Assembly: GCA_002438905.1 (NCBI GenBank)
Contig: DJSA01000020.1
Location: 409-6,003 of the forward strand
Source of the DNA: Bacteroidales bacterium UBA6346
Lineage (GTDB): Bacteria; Bacteroidota; Bacteroidia; Bacteroidales; UBA932
Reading direction: 5' to 3'
DNA length: 5,595 bases
A program made the position numbers and the translations under genes. Within the stretch, counting starts at the first letter, position 1; the number at the start of each line of letters is the position of its first letter. This document shows, in pieces, positions 5,549 through 5,595 of this stretch. A model generated the notes under the pieces. That model saw nothing but the letters and a program-made list of their open reading frames with translations. It was not told the DNA's origin and ran no database searches.

Positions 5549-5595
5549 ACTTCAGGGCAGGGTGTGAATCCCGATCGGCGGTGACAGTCCGCGAG
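5549..5595 (+). ncRNA. FMN (RFN) riboswitch, 5' half, cut by the right edge
   Basis: The sequence contains the highly conserved RFN pieces in order: TTCAGGGCAGGGTG at 5551-5564, AATCCCGATCGGCGG at 5567-5581, then TGACAGTCCGCGAG at 5582-5595. GGCGGT...CCGC forms one arm of the multi-branched FMN aptamer. In bacteria this element shuts off riboflavin synthesis or uptake genes when FMN is abundant. The remaining half and the controlled gene, expected to be a rib gene or a riboflavin transporter, lie beyond the window. The family is certain from the conserved core; whether control is by transcription or translation cannot be seen here. Confidence 0.93.

Overview
This window looks like a chromosomal segment from a member of the Bacteroidales (Bacteroidota). 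The strongest signals are promoters of the Bacteroidota type (TTTG, a spacer of about 19-20 nt, then TAnnTTTG), the near absence of Shine-Dalgarno sequences, and the family content: a Bacteroides-type phosphohexomutase opening with MTLIKSISGIRG, a DUF486 membrane protein, a DUF1343 protein, and rbfA directly followed by an FtsX/LolC-E-like permease. Genus cannot be settled from the sequence.

Layout. Bases 1-244 (minus) hold the N-terminal part of an ABC-transporter permease that runs off the left edge. It lies 31 nt behind rbfA (276-623, minus), and both are probably read from one promoter near 679-710. A tRNA-Glu with anticodon CTC (823-894, minus) follows, with its own near-consensus promoter (914-944) and a good intrinsic terminator (793-818). 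Divergent from it is murI (1068-2039, plus), glutamate racemase, which carries two insertions compared with the usual enzyme. Bases 2040-2392 hold no intact gene; broken reading frames there look like remnants of a thioredoxin-like protein. A small DUF486 four-helix membrane protein (2393-2761, minus) comes next. Then a divergent intergenic region with promoters on both strands leads to glmM or a related phosphohexomutase (2946-4397, plus). This gene is coupled by a TGATG stop/start overlap to a divergent, leaderless DUF1343 (NamZ-like) protein (4397-5479, plus). The right edge holds a promoter and the first half of an FMN (RFN) riboswitch, so a riboflavin synthesis or transport gene should lie just outside.

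How the genes fit together. MurI (D-glutamate supply), the GlmM-type mutase (hexosamine-phosphate isomerisation towards UDP-GlcNAc) and the NamZ-like protein (family activity: release of terminal MurNAc from peptidoglycan fragments) all touch cell-wall amino-sugar metabolism. RbfA and the tRNA are translation functions. I see no mobile element, CRISPR array or defence system. The most unusual items are the NamZ-like protein with an altered signature motif and no export signal, the enlarged MurI, and the decayed region behind murI.
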